Positions 25,886 through 33,609 of a stretch of 64,000 nucleotides of DNA are shown piece after piece. Under the pieces are notes generated by a model that did no database searches, had not been told where the DNA came from, and saw nothing but the letters and a program-made list of their open reading frames with translations. This DNA comes from Sphingosinithalassobacter sp. CS137 (GTDB taxonomy: Bacteria > Pseudomonadota > Alphaproteobacteria > Sphingomonadales > Sphingomonadaceae). The number at the start of each line of letters is the position of its first letter. The stretch's first letter is position 1. The DNA is taken from the NCBI RefSeq assembly GCF_014334115.1, contig NZ_CP060494.1, positions 2,200,501 through 2,264,500 of the forward strand, read 5' to 3'. Position numbers and translations under genes: made by a program.

Positions 25886-27079
25886 ATGGCCGACGTGATC
25901 GACAATCCGGCCGAGAGCCGGTTCGAAATGGAGATAGGCGACAGCCACGAACTGGCTGTCGCCTATTACCGCCTGAACGGCGATCGCGTCGTCCTGACTC
26001 ACACGATCGTGCCCGAGCGGTTTTCCGGACAGGGCATCGGTTCCGAACTCGCCCGCGGCGTTTTCGACACGATCCGCGAGACGGGCAGGCAGGCAGTGCT
26101 GCTCTGCCCCTTCATGAAGGCTTTTTATGCGCGACACCCGGAATATTCGGACATCGTCGCGCGCGGTGCGCTCAGGAGACATGCCATGATTGAACTGGTC
26201 ATCGACCAGCGCCGCCGCGATCTGGGCGGCGGCTTCGAAGTCGGGCGGGTGCTGCCCTTCGCCAGGCGGCGGATGGTCGGCCCGTTCATCTTCTTCGACC
26301 ATATGGGGCCGGTCGATCTGGCGCCCGGGATCGACCGCAGCCTCGATGTGCGTCCGCACCCGCATATCGGCCTGTCGACGGTGAGCTATTTGTTCTCCGG
26401 CGAGATCATGCACCGCGACAGCCTCGGCTATGAGCAAGCGGTCCGACCGCGCGAGGTGAACTGGATGACGGCGGGACGCGGCATCACGCACAGCGAGCGC
26501 TTCGAGCATGCGCGCGAACATGGCGATCTGGTGCACGGCATCCAGGCATGGGTCGCGCTGCCGGACGGGCAGGAAGAGACCGATCCGGGGTTCACGCATC
26601 ATTCGGGCAAGGATCTCCCGCAATGGTCCGATGGCGGCGTGAACGGCCATCTGATCGCCGGCAGCGCCTATGGCCTGACGGCGGGGGCGAAAACCCATTC
26701 GCCGCTGTTCTACGCGCATCTCGACATGACGGCGGGAGCGGTCGCCGAGGTCCCGGGCGGCCATTCCGAACGCGCGCTCTATGTCGCCGAAGGCGCAGTG
26801 GAGGTCGACAACCGCCGGTTCGATGCGGGCCAGATGCTGGTGCTCGACACCGCGGCATCGCAGGTGCGCGCGCTCGAGCGGTCGACGGTAATGGTACTCG
26901 GCGGCGAGCCTGTCGGCGAGCGCCACATCTTCTGGAACTTCGTGTCGTCGTCGAAGGATCGGCTCGCCGAGGCGGCGGCGGACTGGAAGGCGGGGCGGAT
27001 GAAGCTGCCCGATGCCGACGATCAGGAGTTCATCCCGCTGCCGGATGGCCCGCCGCCCTCCGCGCCGGCGATGTCGTAG
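25886..27079 (+). CDS. GNAT (COG2388) domain fused in frame to pirin
   Basis: 397 residues. Residues 1-95 are a small GNAT N-acetyltransferase (VLTHTIVPERFSGQGIGSELARGV, LLCPFMKAFYARHPEYSDIV). From Met101 (26186) a full pirin follows (IDQRRRDLGGGFEVGRVLPFARR, PFIFFDHMGP, RPHPHIGLSTVSYLFSGEIMHRDS, MTAGRGITHSER), with the metal-binding histidines of the pirin cupin in place. A strong Shine-Dalgarno (caggag) precedes codon 101, so pirin can probably also be made alone. Last gene of the operon, one base after the hydrolase stop. Confidence 0.82.
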   Translation: MADVIDNPAESRFEMEIGDSHELAVAYYRLNGDRVVLTHTIVPERFSGQGIGSELARGVFDTIRETGRQAVLLCPFMKAFYARHPEYSDIVARGALRRHAMIELVIDQRRRDLGGGFEVGRVLPFARRRMVGPFIFFDHMGPVDLAPGIDRSLDVRPHPHIGLSTVSYLFSGEIMHRDSLGYEQAVRPREVNWMTAGRGITHSERFEHAREHGDLVHGIQAWVALPDGQEETDPGFTHHSGKDLPQWSDGGVNGHLIAGSAYGLTAGAKTHSPLFYAHLDMTAGAVAEVPGGHSERALYVAEGAVEVDNRRFDAGQMLVLDTAASQVRALERSTVMVLGGEPVGERHIFWNFVSSSKDRLAEAAADWKAGRMKLPDADDQEFIPLPDGPPPSAPAMS

Positions 27080-27123
27080 CGCGGGCCGAAAGGAATACGG
27101 AGAGCGACGGCGTCGCTCTCCGG

Positions 27124-27648
27124 TCACGCCGCTCCATCGAGGAATACGTGGAGCGAGCGGATTCGCCCTTCTTCGACATACGCGACATCGGTGCCGGTGG
27201 CGACGGGCGGACCGTACGGCGGTCCCAGGCGCCACTGCAGCCTGCCCAGGCCATGATGCCCTGCGCCGGCCCGCTGCGCCGTGAATAGAAACGCCTCGGG
27301 CAGATCGGCGAGCAGTTCGGTCACCGCCTGCGAAATCGCCTCGTGCCCCGTCGCAATGCGCTCCTGCTCATAGAAGACGGCATTGTCGGCATAGAGCGCC
27401 CGGATGACTTCCATGCGCCGCACGGGATCGCGCTCGCCGAATACATTCGTCAGGTTCGTTCGCAGGATCGCGTCATAGTCGACGAGATCCTCTGACGGCT
27501 CCGGCGCTTCGGCTGGCTCGGCGGCCGAGCCCTCCGCCCCGACGATAAGCGACACCGCCCCCGCGACCTTCCGTTTCGCACCCGCGAGCGCTCGCGTAAT
27601 CCAACCGGCTCCCGATACGTGGCTATCGATCAAAAGCTTCTGTCGCAT
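27124..27648 (-). CDS. SnoaL/NTF2-like protein
   Basis: 174 residues. A poorly conserved-looking first third (Ala/Glu/Pro rich) is followed by an NTF2-like domain (LTNVFGERDPVRRMEVIRALYADNAVFYEQER, GHEAISQAVTELLADLPEAFLF, VAYVEEGRIRSLHVFLD). No catalytic set is recognisable. It faces the GNAT-pirin gene with 44 bases between stops and may belong to the same accessory locus. Confidence 0.7.
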   Translation of the reverse strand: MRQKLLIDSHVSGAGWITRALAGAKRKVAGAVSLIVGAEGSAAEPAEAPEPSEDLVDYDAILRTNLTNVFGERDPVRRMEVIRALYADNAVFYEQERIATGHEAISQAVTELLADLPEAFLFTAQRAGAGHHGLGRLQWRLGPPYGPPVATGTDVAYVEEGRIRSLHVFLDGAA

Positions 27649-27798
27649 GGCCGTCTCCGCTGGAACGAACGTGTATCTGGCGCCGCGAACCGCGCCGCTG
27701 TAGCAGCGTCAGGCGGATATCCGTGTCGCGGCTGAAGGAACGCTGCGACAAGATTTCAGCACTGTTCCCGCAAGGCCGGCGCTCCGGCGCCGAACCGT

Positions 27799-29049
27799 TC
27801 AGCGCCGCAGCACGTCCTGCCAATCCGGATGCCGCGCGAACTGCGCATTGGCGAACGGGCAAAGCGCGATGATCGAGACGCCGTCCCGCCGCGCATCCTC
27901 GACCGCCGCAAGCACCATGCGCTCGCCGATCCGTCGCCCGCGCAGCGCCCTTGGAACCTCGGTATGATCGATGATGATCAGCGATTCGTTGGCGCGGCTG
28001 TAGGTCATCTCCGCCTCGTGCCCGTCGATGACGATGCGATAGCGTCCCTTGGACGTTCCGTCCTCGCGTTCGACATCCGCTTCGATGGGCGGCGGCGCCT
28101 CGGCCGTGCGCTGGGCATCGGCCGGACGAACCTCTCGCGGCCGACCGTCGCCGCACTCGAGAATATCGCGATCCCATTTGCCGAGCCGAGCCGCTGCATC
28201 ATAGGTGGATTCAAGGAACGCCAGCAGCGCCGCGTCGCCGTCTTCGGCAGACTGCACTGCCTCATAGGGCAGGACGAACTCCGAAAGCTCCGAATGCCAG
28301 AAGGCCGCCTCGGGGCGAACCGCTGCGCGATCGAAGCCCGCGGGAGCGGGATAGGCATAGGCATAGAAGGCGGCGTAATCGATGCCGCCCCCGCCCGGCC
28401 AGAAGCCGGCAGAGGAAACCTCGCGATCGTACGCCTCCTGCGCCACATCGTTGGGTAGAGCCGGAACACCGCCGCCGTGAAGGGGCGCACGCCTGCCCGA
28501 GAAGCGCGTGACGGCCATGTCGAAGCTTCCCCAGAACAGATGCACCGGGCTGCACTTTCCGAGGAAAGAAGTCCGGAACCGCTTGAACACGCGGTCGATG
28601 TTCAGCAGCGCCTGGTGGAACCGCTGGACGGCGTCCCGGTCATAGGGACGATCGCGGTGGTCCTCGATGAAGGGGACCGGGAACGGCACCTCGTTGGGCG
28701 AGCCGTCGAATTGCGGCTGGCCGCCCAGTTCCGACACCATCGCGACGAACGCGGCATGGAACGCCGCTACCGTCATCGGCTGGAGCACGAACGAAGCGGC
28801 TCGGCCGTCACCGGTGGTGCCGATCACGCGATGATCGTGAAAATCGAAAGCGATCTCGATTCCCGGCCCGTCGGGTATGAGCGACGAGGTGAGCCCTTTT
28901 GCAGTCACGTAGAACGTCGCGTGCCACGAGTGGTTGACCCAGGGCGTCCTTGCCAATCGATATTTTCCGGCGATCTGCAGGTAGAGATGAAGCGCTGCGC
29001 TCGTCTCCCGCCATGCGAGATAGTCGAGAGGGGGCCATCGACGGTCCAT
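27799..29049 (-). CDS. DUF5996 protein with C-terminal GNAT (COG2388) domain
   Basis: 416 residues. The first about 310 form a DUF5996 domain (WPPLDYLAWRETSAALHLYLQI, VNHSWHATFYVTAKGLTS, VHLFWGSFDMAVTRFSGRRAP, GFWPGGGGIDYAAFYAYAYP). The last about 90 are a small GNAT of the same class as the one fused to pirin (IIIDHTEVPRALRGRRIGERM, IIALCPFANAQFARHPDW). Start 29049 has aggaga six bases upstream. DUF5996 has no known role; the paired GNAT suggests a small-molecule acyl transfer or binding job. Confidence 0.76.
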   Translation of the reverse strand: MDRRWPPLDYLAWRETSAALHLYLQIAGKYRLARTPWVNHSWHATFYVTAKGLTSSLIPDGPGIEIAFDFHDHRVIGTTGDGRAASFVLQPMTVAAFHAAFVAMVSELGGQPQFDGSPNEVPFPVPFIEDHRDRPYDRDAVQRFHQALLNIDRVFKRFRTSFLGKCSPVHLFWGSFDMAVTRFSGRRAPLHGGGVPALPNDVAQEAYDREVSSAGFWPGGGGIDYAAFYAYAYPAPAGFDRAAVRPEAAFWHSELSEFVLPYEAVQSAEDGDAALLAFLESTYDAAARLGKWDRDILECGDGRPREVRPADAQRTAEAPPPIEADVEREDGTSKGRYRIVIDGHEAEMTYSRANESLIIIDHTEVPRALRGRRIGERMVLAAVEDARRDGVSIIALCPFANAQFARHPDWQDVLRR

Positions 29050-29408
29050 GGGATCTCCTGCTTGTTCGCGTCCGACCGGCTGGGTCGAACCCGTCACAAG
29101 CATTGAACCAGAGCCATCCATGCGACTAGCCTCGGTTCATGGCACACTGTGTTCCGTATCGAGCAACCTCGCTTCCCACAACTCGGGTCTTCTGCCGTTG
29201 ATGTTTGGCCATTCGAGCGGTCGTGAGCTATTCCGGCCGTGGAAGGGGGAGTGCACGACATCGGGAAGTCGTGGGCGGTAAGCTGTAAGTTTGCTCACGA
29301 TGCTCGAAGGACCAAAGGCGGACCTTCAGGAAATAGCCCAGCCCAATCCTGTGGTGCGGCTGAAATCGATATCGACACCGCAGATCCGCTCAGTCAGACC
29401 ACCGGCTT
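29050..29408. other. Intergenic region without recognisable gene
   Basis: About 359 bases between two minus-strand genes, less GC-rich than its surroundings. Short ORFs here have no recognisable domain or good start. The promoter of the DUF5996-GNAT gene should lie at its left end. Confidence 0.4.
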
Positions 29409-30296
29409 TCAAGCGCCGTCAGCTTCGATCTCACCCACGATCCACTCCGCGAAGGCTTCCGCTCGTCGATTGCTCTCTCCTGTTGCCGTCACCAGCCAGT
29501 GGCTGAACTCGGACTCGCGCTCGTCTTCCAGCAAACGCATGAGCTGACCGGCTCGTAAGTGAGCCGCGACTGCCGAGTGCCGGACGAGTGCCACACCCTC
29601 TCCCAGAAGTGCGGCCTGAAGAGTGAGTAAGCCATTTGGCAGGTGCTGCGCTGTCCGCAACGGAACATCGCCCAGCCAATCGGACCAGGAGAGGCTCCGT
29701 TCGTTGTCGCTCAGCCCGTCGTCGTGCAGCAAGGGAAACTCCGCAAGGTCGGTAATCCTGCGGGGGATCGGCATGCCCGCGATTAGGGATGGCGCACAGG
29801 CGGGAAAGACTGTGTCTGTCATGAGCAGCCGTGTTTGGCATCCGCGATAGTCGCCGGCGCCAAAACGAATGGCGACGTCGACTTCGCCATTCGACAAATC
29901 TGCCAAGGCATCGCTGATTACCAGTCGAACATCGATCTCTGGGTATCTCGCGCGAAACCGATGGAGGCGTGGAAGCAGCCAAAGCGAGGCGAACGACTGG
30001 AAGGTCGCGACGTTCAACCGCCCCTTGCGCTCAGGGCGCCCGAGCGCCCGTGTCGCCGTTTCGATGTCCGCCATGGCTCGCGCGATACTGACAGCATAGT
30101 CCTTGCCGCTGCTCGTAACCGTAAGGCCCCGAGCATGGCGCACGAACAGTTTCACACCGAGGCGATCTTCGAGCGACCTGATTTGCTGGCTGACCGCGGC
30201 GGGTGTCACGTTCAGTTCCGCCGCGGCACGCACGAAGCTGGCGTGCCGGGCCGCAGACTCGAAGGTACGGAGCAGGGGGAGTGGCGGAGCGGGCAT
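29409..30296 (-). CDS. LysR-family regulator, GcvA-like
   Basis: 295 residues. Opening PPLPLLRTFESAARHASFVRAAAELNVTPAAVSQQI is typical of the GcvA/AmpR subgroup, followed by the LysR effector domain (GRLNVATFQSFASLWLLPRLHRF, VDVAIRFGAGDYRG). It is divergent from the PhzF-like gene across 103 bases and is the obvious candidate regulator for it. Effector unknown. Confidence 0.9.
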   Translation of the reverse strand: MPAPPLPLLRTFESAARHASFVRAAAELNVTPAAVSQQIRSLEDRLGVKLFVRHARGLTVTSSGKDYAVSIARAMADIETATRALGRPERKGRLNVATFQSFASLWLLPRLHRFRARYPEIDVRLVISDALADLSNGEVDVAIRFGAGDYRGCQTRLLMTDTVFPACAPSLIAGMPIPRRITDLAEFPLLHDDGLSDNERSLSWSDWLGDVPLRTAQHLPNGLLTLQAALLGEGVALVRHSAVAAHLRAGQLMRLLEDERESEFSHWLVTATGESNRRAEAFAEWIVGEIEADGA

Positions 30297-30399
30297 CGCC
30301 TATGCCTTAGCACTGCTTAGCCTCAGGGCAAGAATCAATCGTTTGAGACAAAGCCAGGAAGGGGGCACAGAGGGCGCATCAATCGTGGAGCACCTTCCC

Positions 30400-32025
30400 A
30401 TGACTCAGCGCGACTACCTTCTCCTTGATGTCTTCACCGACCGCCTGTTCGGCGGCAACCAGCTCGCGGTCTTTCCGGATGCGGTCGGCCTGTCTTCCGC
30501 AACCATGCAGGCGATCGCCCGCGAACTGAACCTGAGCGAGAGCGTCTTCGTCCTTCACGGCGAGGACGGGGCCGATGCACGGCTGCGCTTCTTCACGCCG
30601 GCGATGGAGCTGCCCTTTGCGGGCCATCCGACCATCGGCGCGGCGGTTGCGCTCGCTTCGGTGGGAGGCGCGCTGGAGGGGCGATCCGACGTCGTATTCG
30701 CCGAGGGCGTCGGGCTCGTGCCGGTCGCGATCCGGCGGAGCGAGGACGGCGCGCTCGAGGCGACGCTCACCAGCCCGCTGCTGCCGACGCGGGTTGTCAC
30801 CAGCCTGACAAGCGCGCAGGCGGCCACCATTGCGGGCGTAGCGCTCGCCCAAATGGCGGAGTTCGGCCCGCAGGCATATTCTGCGGGCGTTCCGTTTCAC
30901 TTTCTACCGCTGCACTCGCCGGAGACGCTCGCCACGGTAAGCCTCGACCTGCAGGCGTGGCAGTCGCACTTGGCCACTTCCCTCGCGCCGCACGTCGTGG
31001 TGCTGGCGATGGAGGACTGGGAAGCCGGGCGCGAGATCCACCTGCGGATGTTCGCGCCGCTGATGGGCATTGCGGAGGACCCGGCAACCGGGGCGGCCGC
31101 CGCGGCGCTGGCGGGCCTGCTGGTCGATCAACAGTCTCCCGGCGACGGCACGCATTGCTGGGTCATCCGTCAGGGCGAGGCGATGGGTCGGCCCAGCACC
31201 ATCCACCTGGAGGTGGACGTGGTGGAGGGGCATCCCGCCGCCGTGCGGGTCGGCGGAACGGCGGTGATCGTCGGCCTCGGCACCCTGCAGGGGCTGAGCT
31301 GCCCGGCCAGCTCTGCCGCCAGGGATGAGGCCGGCACAAGCGGGGCGCCCGTGCCACGGAGTGCTTCCCCCGAAAGCGCCGTGGCGCGCCTCTACGAGCG
31401 GGCGGCGCTGGGCAGCGCGTTGCTGACCGCCGTCGCAGCCGGTGCGCTGCTACTGTCGCCTGTCCCGGCCTCGGCGCAGGACTTCACCGGTCCGCGGCTG
31501 GAGATCAGCATGGGATATGATGAGCTGGAGAGCGACGGCAGCTTCGAGGATTTCGACCAGCGCCTGGACGGCGTCCATGGGCGTGTGGCGGTCGGCTATG
31601 ATGCCGCCATCGTCGACAGGTTCGTTATCGGGGTCGAGGCGAGCATCGGGGGAACCCGCGATGCCGCGGTGACCATCATGCCGGCCGCGGATTCCTTCAC
31701 CTTCCGCCCGGGCCGCGACATCGATGTGCTCGCCCGGCTCGGCTACCGACTAGGCTCGCGCAGCCTGGTCTACGTCAAGGTGGGCTGGGCCAATGCCGCG
31801 ATCGAACTGACGGAGCGCGAGCGGGTCGGCAGCGATCAGTACGAGGTCACCCGCAGCAGCGCCGACAATGACGGCGTCCGGCTCGGCGCGGGCGTGGAGT
31901 ACAGCATCTCCGACGCGCTCTATGTCAAGGCCGAATACCGTTACACCACCTTCGGCGACGGATACGACTACCAGCCCGGTTCGCATCGCAACCAGGTGCT
32001 GCTGGGAGTGGGCTACCGCTTCTAG
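30400..32025 (+). CDS. PhzF-family isomerase joined in frame to a signal-peptide-bearing outer-membrane beta-barrel
   Basis: One open frame of 541 residues with two unrelated proteins. Residues 1-305 are a PhzF-like epimerase/isomerase: DVFTDRLFGGNQLAVF, catalytic E47 in NLSESVFV, FAGHPTIGAA, and EDPATGAAAAALAG. After a polar linker, a signal sequence (AALGSALLTAVAAGALLLSPVPASAQ, about 335-358) leads into an Opa/OmpW-like eight-strand barrel ending LLGVGYRF. A GTG at 31381 (codon 328) could start the barrel alone. A cytosolic enzyme and a secreted barrel are not expected in one chain, so two products or a recent fusion are likely. Confidence 0.75.
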   Translation: MTQRDYLLLDVFTDRLFGGNQLAVFPDAVGLSSATMQAIARELNLSESVFVLHGEDGADARLRFFTPAMELPFAGHPTIGAAVALASVGGALEGRSDVVFAEGVGLVPVAIRRSEDGALEATLTSPLLPTRVVTSLTSAQAATIAGVALAQMAEFGPQAYSAGVPFHFLPLHSPETLATVSLDLQAWQSHLATSLAPHVVVLAMEDWEAGREIHLRMFAPLMGIAEDPATGAAAAALAGLLVDQQSPGDGTHCWVIRQGEAMGRPSTIHLEVDVVEGHPAAVRVGGTAVIVGLGTLQGLSCPASSAARDEAGTSGAPVPRSASPESAVARLYERAALGSALLTAVAAGALLLSPVPASAQDFTGPRLEISMGYDELESDGSFEDFDQRLDGVHGRVAVGYDAAIVDRFVIGVEASIGGTRDAAVTIMPAADSFTFRPGRDIDVLARLGYRLGSRSLVYVKVGWANAAIELTERERVGSDQYEVTRSSADNDGVRLGAGVEYSISDALYVKAEYRYTTFGDGYDYQPGSHRNQVLLGVGYRF

Positions 32026-32219
32026 GCCACCCCCGCTGCGCGAGCGGTTCGGTCCCGGCTGAAGGTTGGACCGCGAGCGCCGGTGGCATCAAGAGCGGAC
32101 CGGAAGCGCCTCGTCGATGCTCGAAGGCCGCGACGCCGGCCAGCATCTCATCCGAGTTCACTGAAAACGATCGAGACGGGGTTGCGGCTTCGACGCCATC
32201 GCCCCTTAGGAGAAAATGC

Positions 32220-32684
32220 GTGACAACTTTCAGTAATAGCCAGCCGCCTTTCAGCGGCCTTCTAGCGTCACGCGGGTCCGCGCGCTTCTCCGGGATTGAG
32301 GCCGGGATATTATTGGGTGGGGAGGCTGCTCCGATGACGGTGATGACCTTGTCTGTCACCGAGGATCAGGGGGCGCCGGCCCACATCTCGTTCGATGAGG
32401 ACAAGCTCTTTTGCGTCTGGACCGGACGTATGCTGTTTCTCGTTGGCGAGGAGAAGTTACTAACCGCGCCCGGCGATCGGATATTCGTCGCACGTGGCGT
32501 GACGCATGGGTTCAGCGCCTTCGGCGGAGATGCGCAGATGACCCTAATCTCCACCCCAGCCCGCCATGACCGCTTCTTCGAGGCCATGGACGCGCTCCCC
32601 GTGCCGCACGAACCGGAGCAAGTGCAAGCCGTATGCGAGCGCTTCGGACAGGCGATCGTCGGACCGCTAGTTACGACGACTTAG
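32220..32684 (+). CDS. Cupin-domain protein
   Basis: 154 residues. Cupin fold features: an opening strand (MTVMTLSVTEDQGAPAHISFDEDKLFCVWTGRMLFLVGEE) and the second motif (TAPGDRIFVARGVTHGFSAFG) with a metal-site histidine pair partly conserved (H in PAHIS and THGF). C-terminal helix extension. Small cupins of this form bind a divalent metal or sugar; function unknown. GTG start with aggag seven to eight bases upstream. It stands alone between the PhzF-barrel gene and the thioesterase. Confidence 0.72.
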   Translation: MTTFSNSQPPFSGLLASRGSARFSGIEAGILLGGEAAPMTVMTLSVTEDQGAPAHISFDEDKLFCVWTGRMLFLVGEEKLLTAPGDRIFVARGVTHGFSAFGGDAQMTLISTPARHDRFFEAMDALPVPHEPEQVQAVCERFGQAIVGPLVTTT

Positions 32685-32825
32685 TTCCTGCGGGGAATTC
32701 TTGGGTCGCGATCATATTCGCACCCAACGGGTGCTGCCGTTCGGCCAATTCAGGACGAGCGGCAGCTTTCGGGACCGCAGCAGGCTAAATACCGGAGCCG
32801 AAAATGCGCCTTCTGTAAGTCCGGT

Positions 32826-33605
32826 TCACGCCGCGCCGATCGGCGTCGCGCATCCTTCCGCATCGACACTGACCATCGTGAACAGGGCGGTGGCGGCGTG
32901 GCGCCGCGCGCCGGTGAGCAACGCTTCGGCCCAGAGTTCGACCGCCACCCGCACCGAGCTTCGCCCGGTCATGCGCACCTGCGCCACCAGCTCCACCATC
33001 TCGCCTTCGCCGATCGGCGACACGAAATCGATCCGGTCCGATGCGGCCATCACCATCACTGCGCGTGCGCGGCGCGTCGCCGCGATGAAGGCCGCCTTGC
33101 CCATCATCTTCAGCGCATCGCCACCGTAGAGCGTGCCATAGTGATTGGTCTGACCGGGGAAGACCATTTCCGCCAGACGCAGCGTATCGTCCGGCTGGGG
33201 CTCCAAATCGGGGACGAGCGGCGGGAGCGGGGTTCGCGCGCCGGGCCCCTTGCCCGCCACCAGCGTGAAGCGGCCGCGCGTGCACAGCCGCCGCTCGCCC
33301 GAAACCGGCGCCTCCGCGACCAGCTCGACCTCGACATCGAGCGAACTGGTGCCGACGCGCACCACGCGACCCGTCACCTCCACCATATCGCCTGCCCGGG
33401 CAGGCGCGGCGAAGTCGATCTTTTCCGAAGCGGCGGTGACGAAAGGCGCCCGGCCGTGGCGGCTGGCGGCAAGGAACGCCACCTTGTCCATGTGCGCGAG
33501 CGCCACGCCGCCGAACAGCGTGCCGTGATGATTGGTGTCCCCCGGGAACACCATGTCGATCAGTTGCACCGGCGCGCGCGCACCCATGTCCTCCATCACC
33601 GCCAT
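32826..33605 (-). CDS. Acyl-CoA thioesterase with two hotdog domains
   Basis: 259 residues made of two tandem hotdog domains, each with the same signature: PGDTNHHGTLFGG near residue 21 and PGQTNHYGTLYGG near 153, followed by similar strands (VTAASEKIDFAAPARAGD; VMAASDRIDFVSPIGEGE). This is the YciA/BFIT-type layout: hydrolysis of acyl-CoA to free acid and CoA. It starts four bases after the metE stop and may be co-transcribed with it. Confidence 0.88.
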   Translation of the reverse strand: MAVMEDMGARAPVQLIDMVFPGDTNHHGTLFGGVALAHMDKVAFLAASRHGRAPFVTAASEKIDFAAPARAGDMVEVTGRVVRVGTSSLDVEVELVAEAPVSGERRLCTRGRFTLVAGKGPGARTPLPPLVPDLEPQPDDTLRLAEMVFPGQTNHYGTLYGGDALKMMGKAAFIAATRRARAVMVMAASDRIDFVSPIGEGEMVELVAQVRMTGRSSVRVAVELWAEALLTGARRHAATALFTMVSVDAEGCATPIGAA

Positions 33606-33609
33606 CGGA

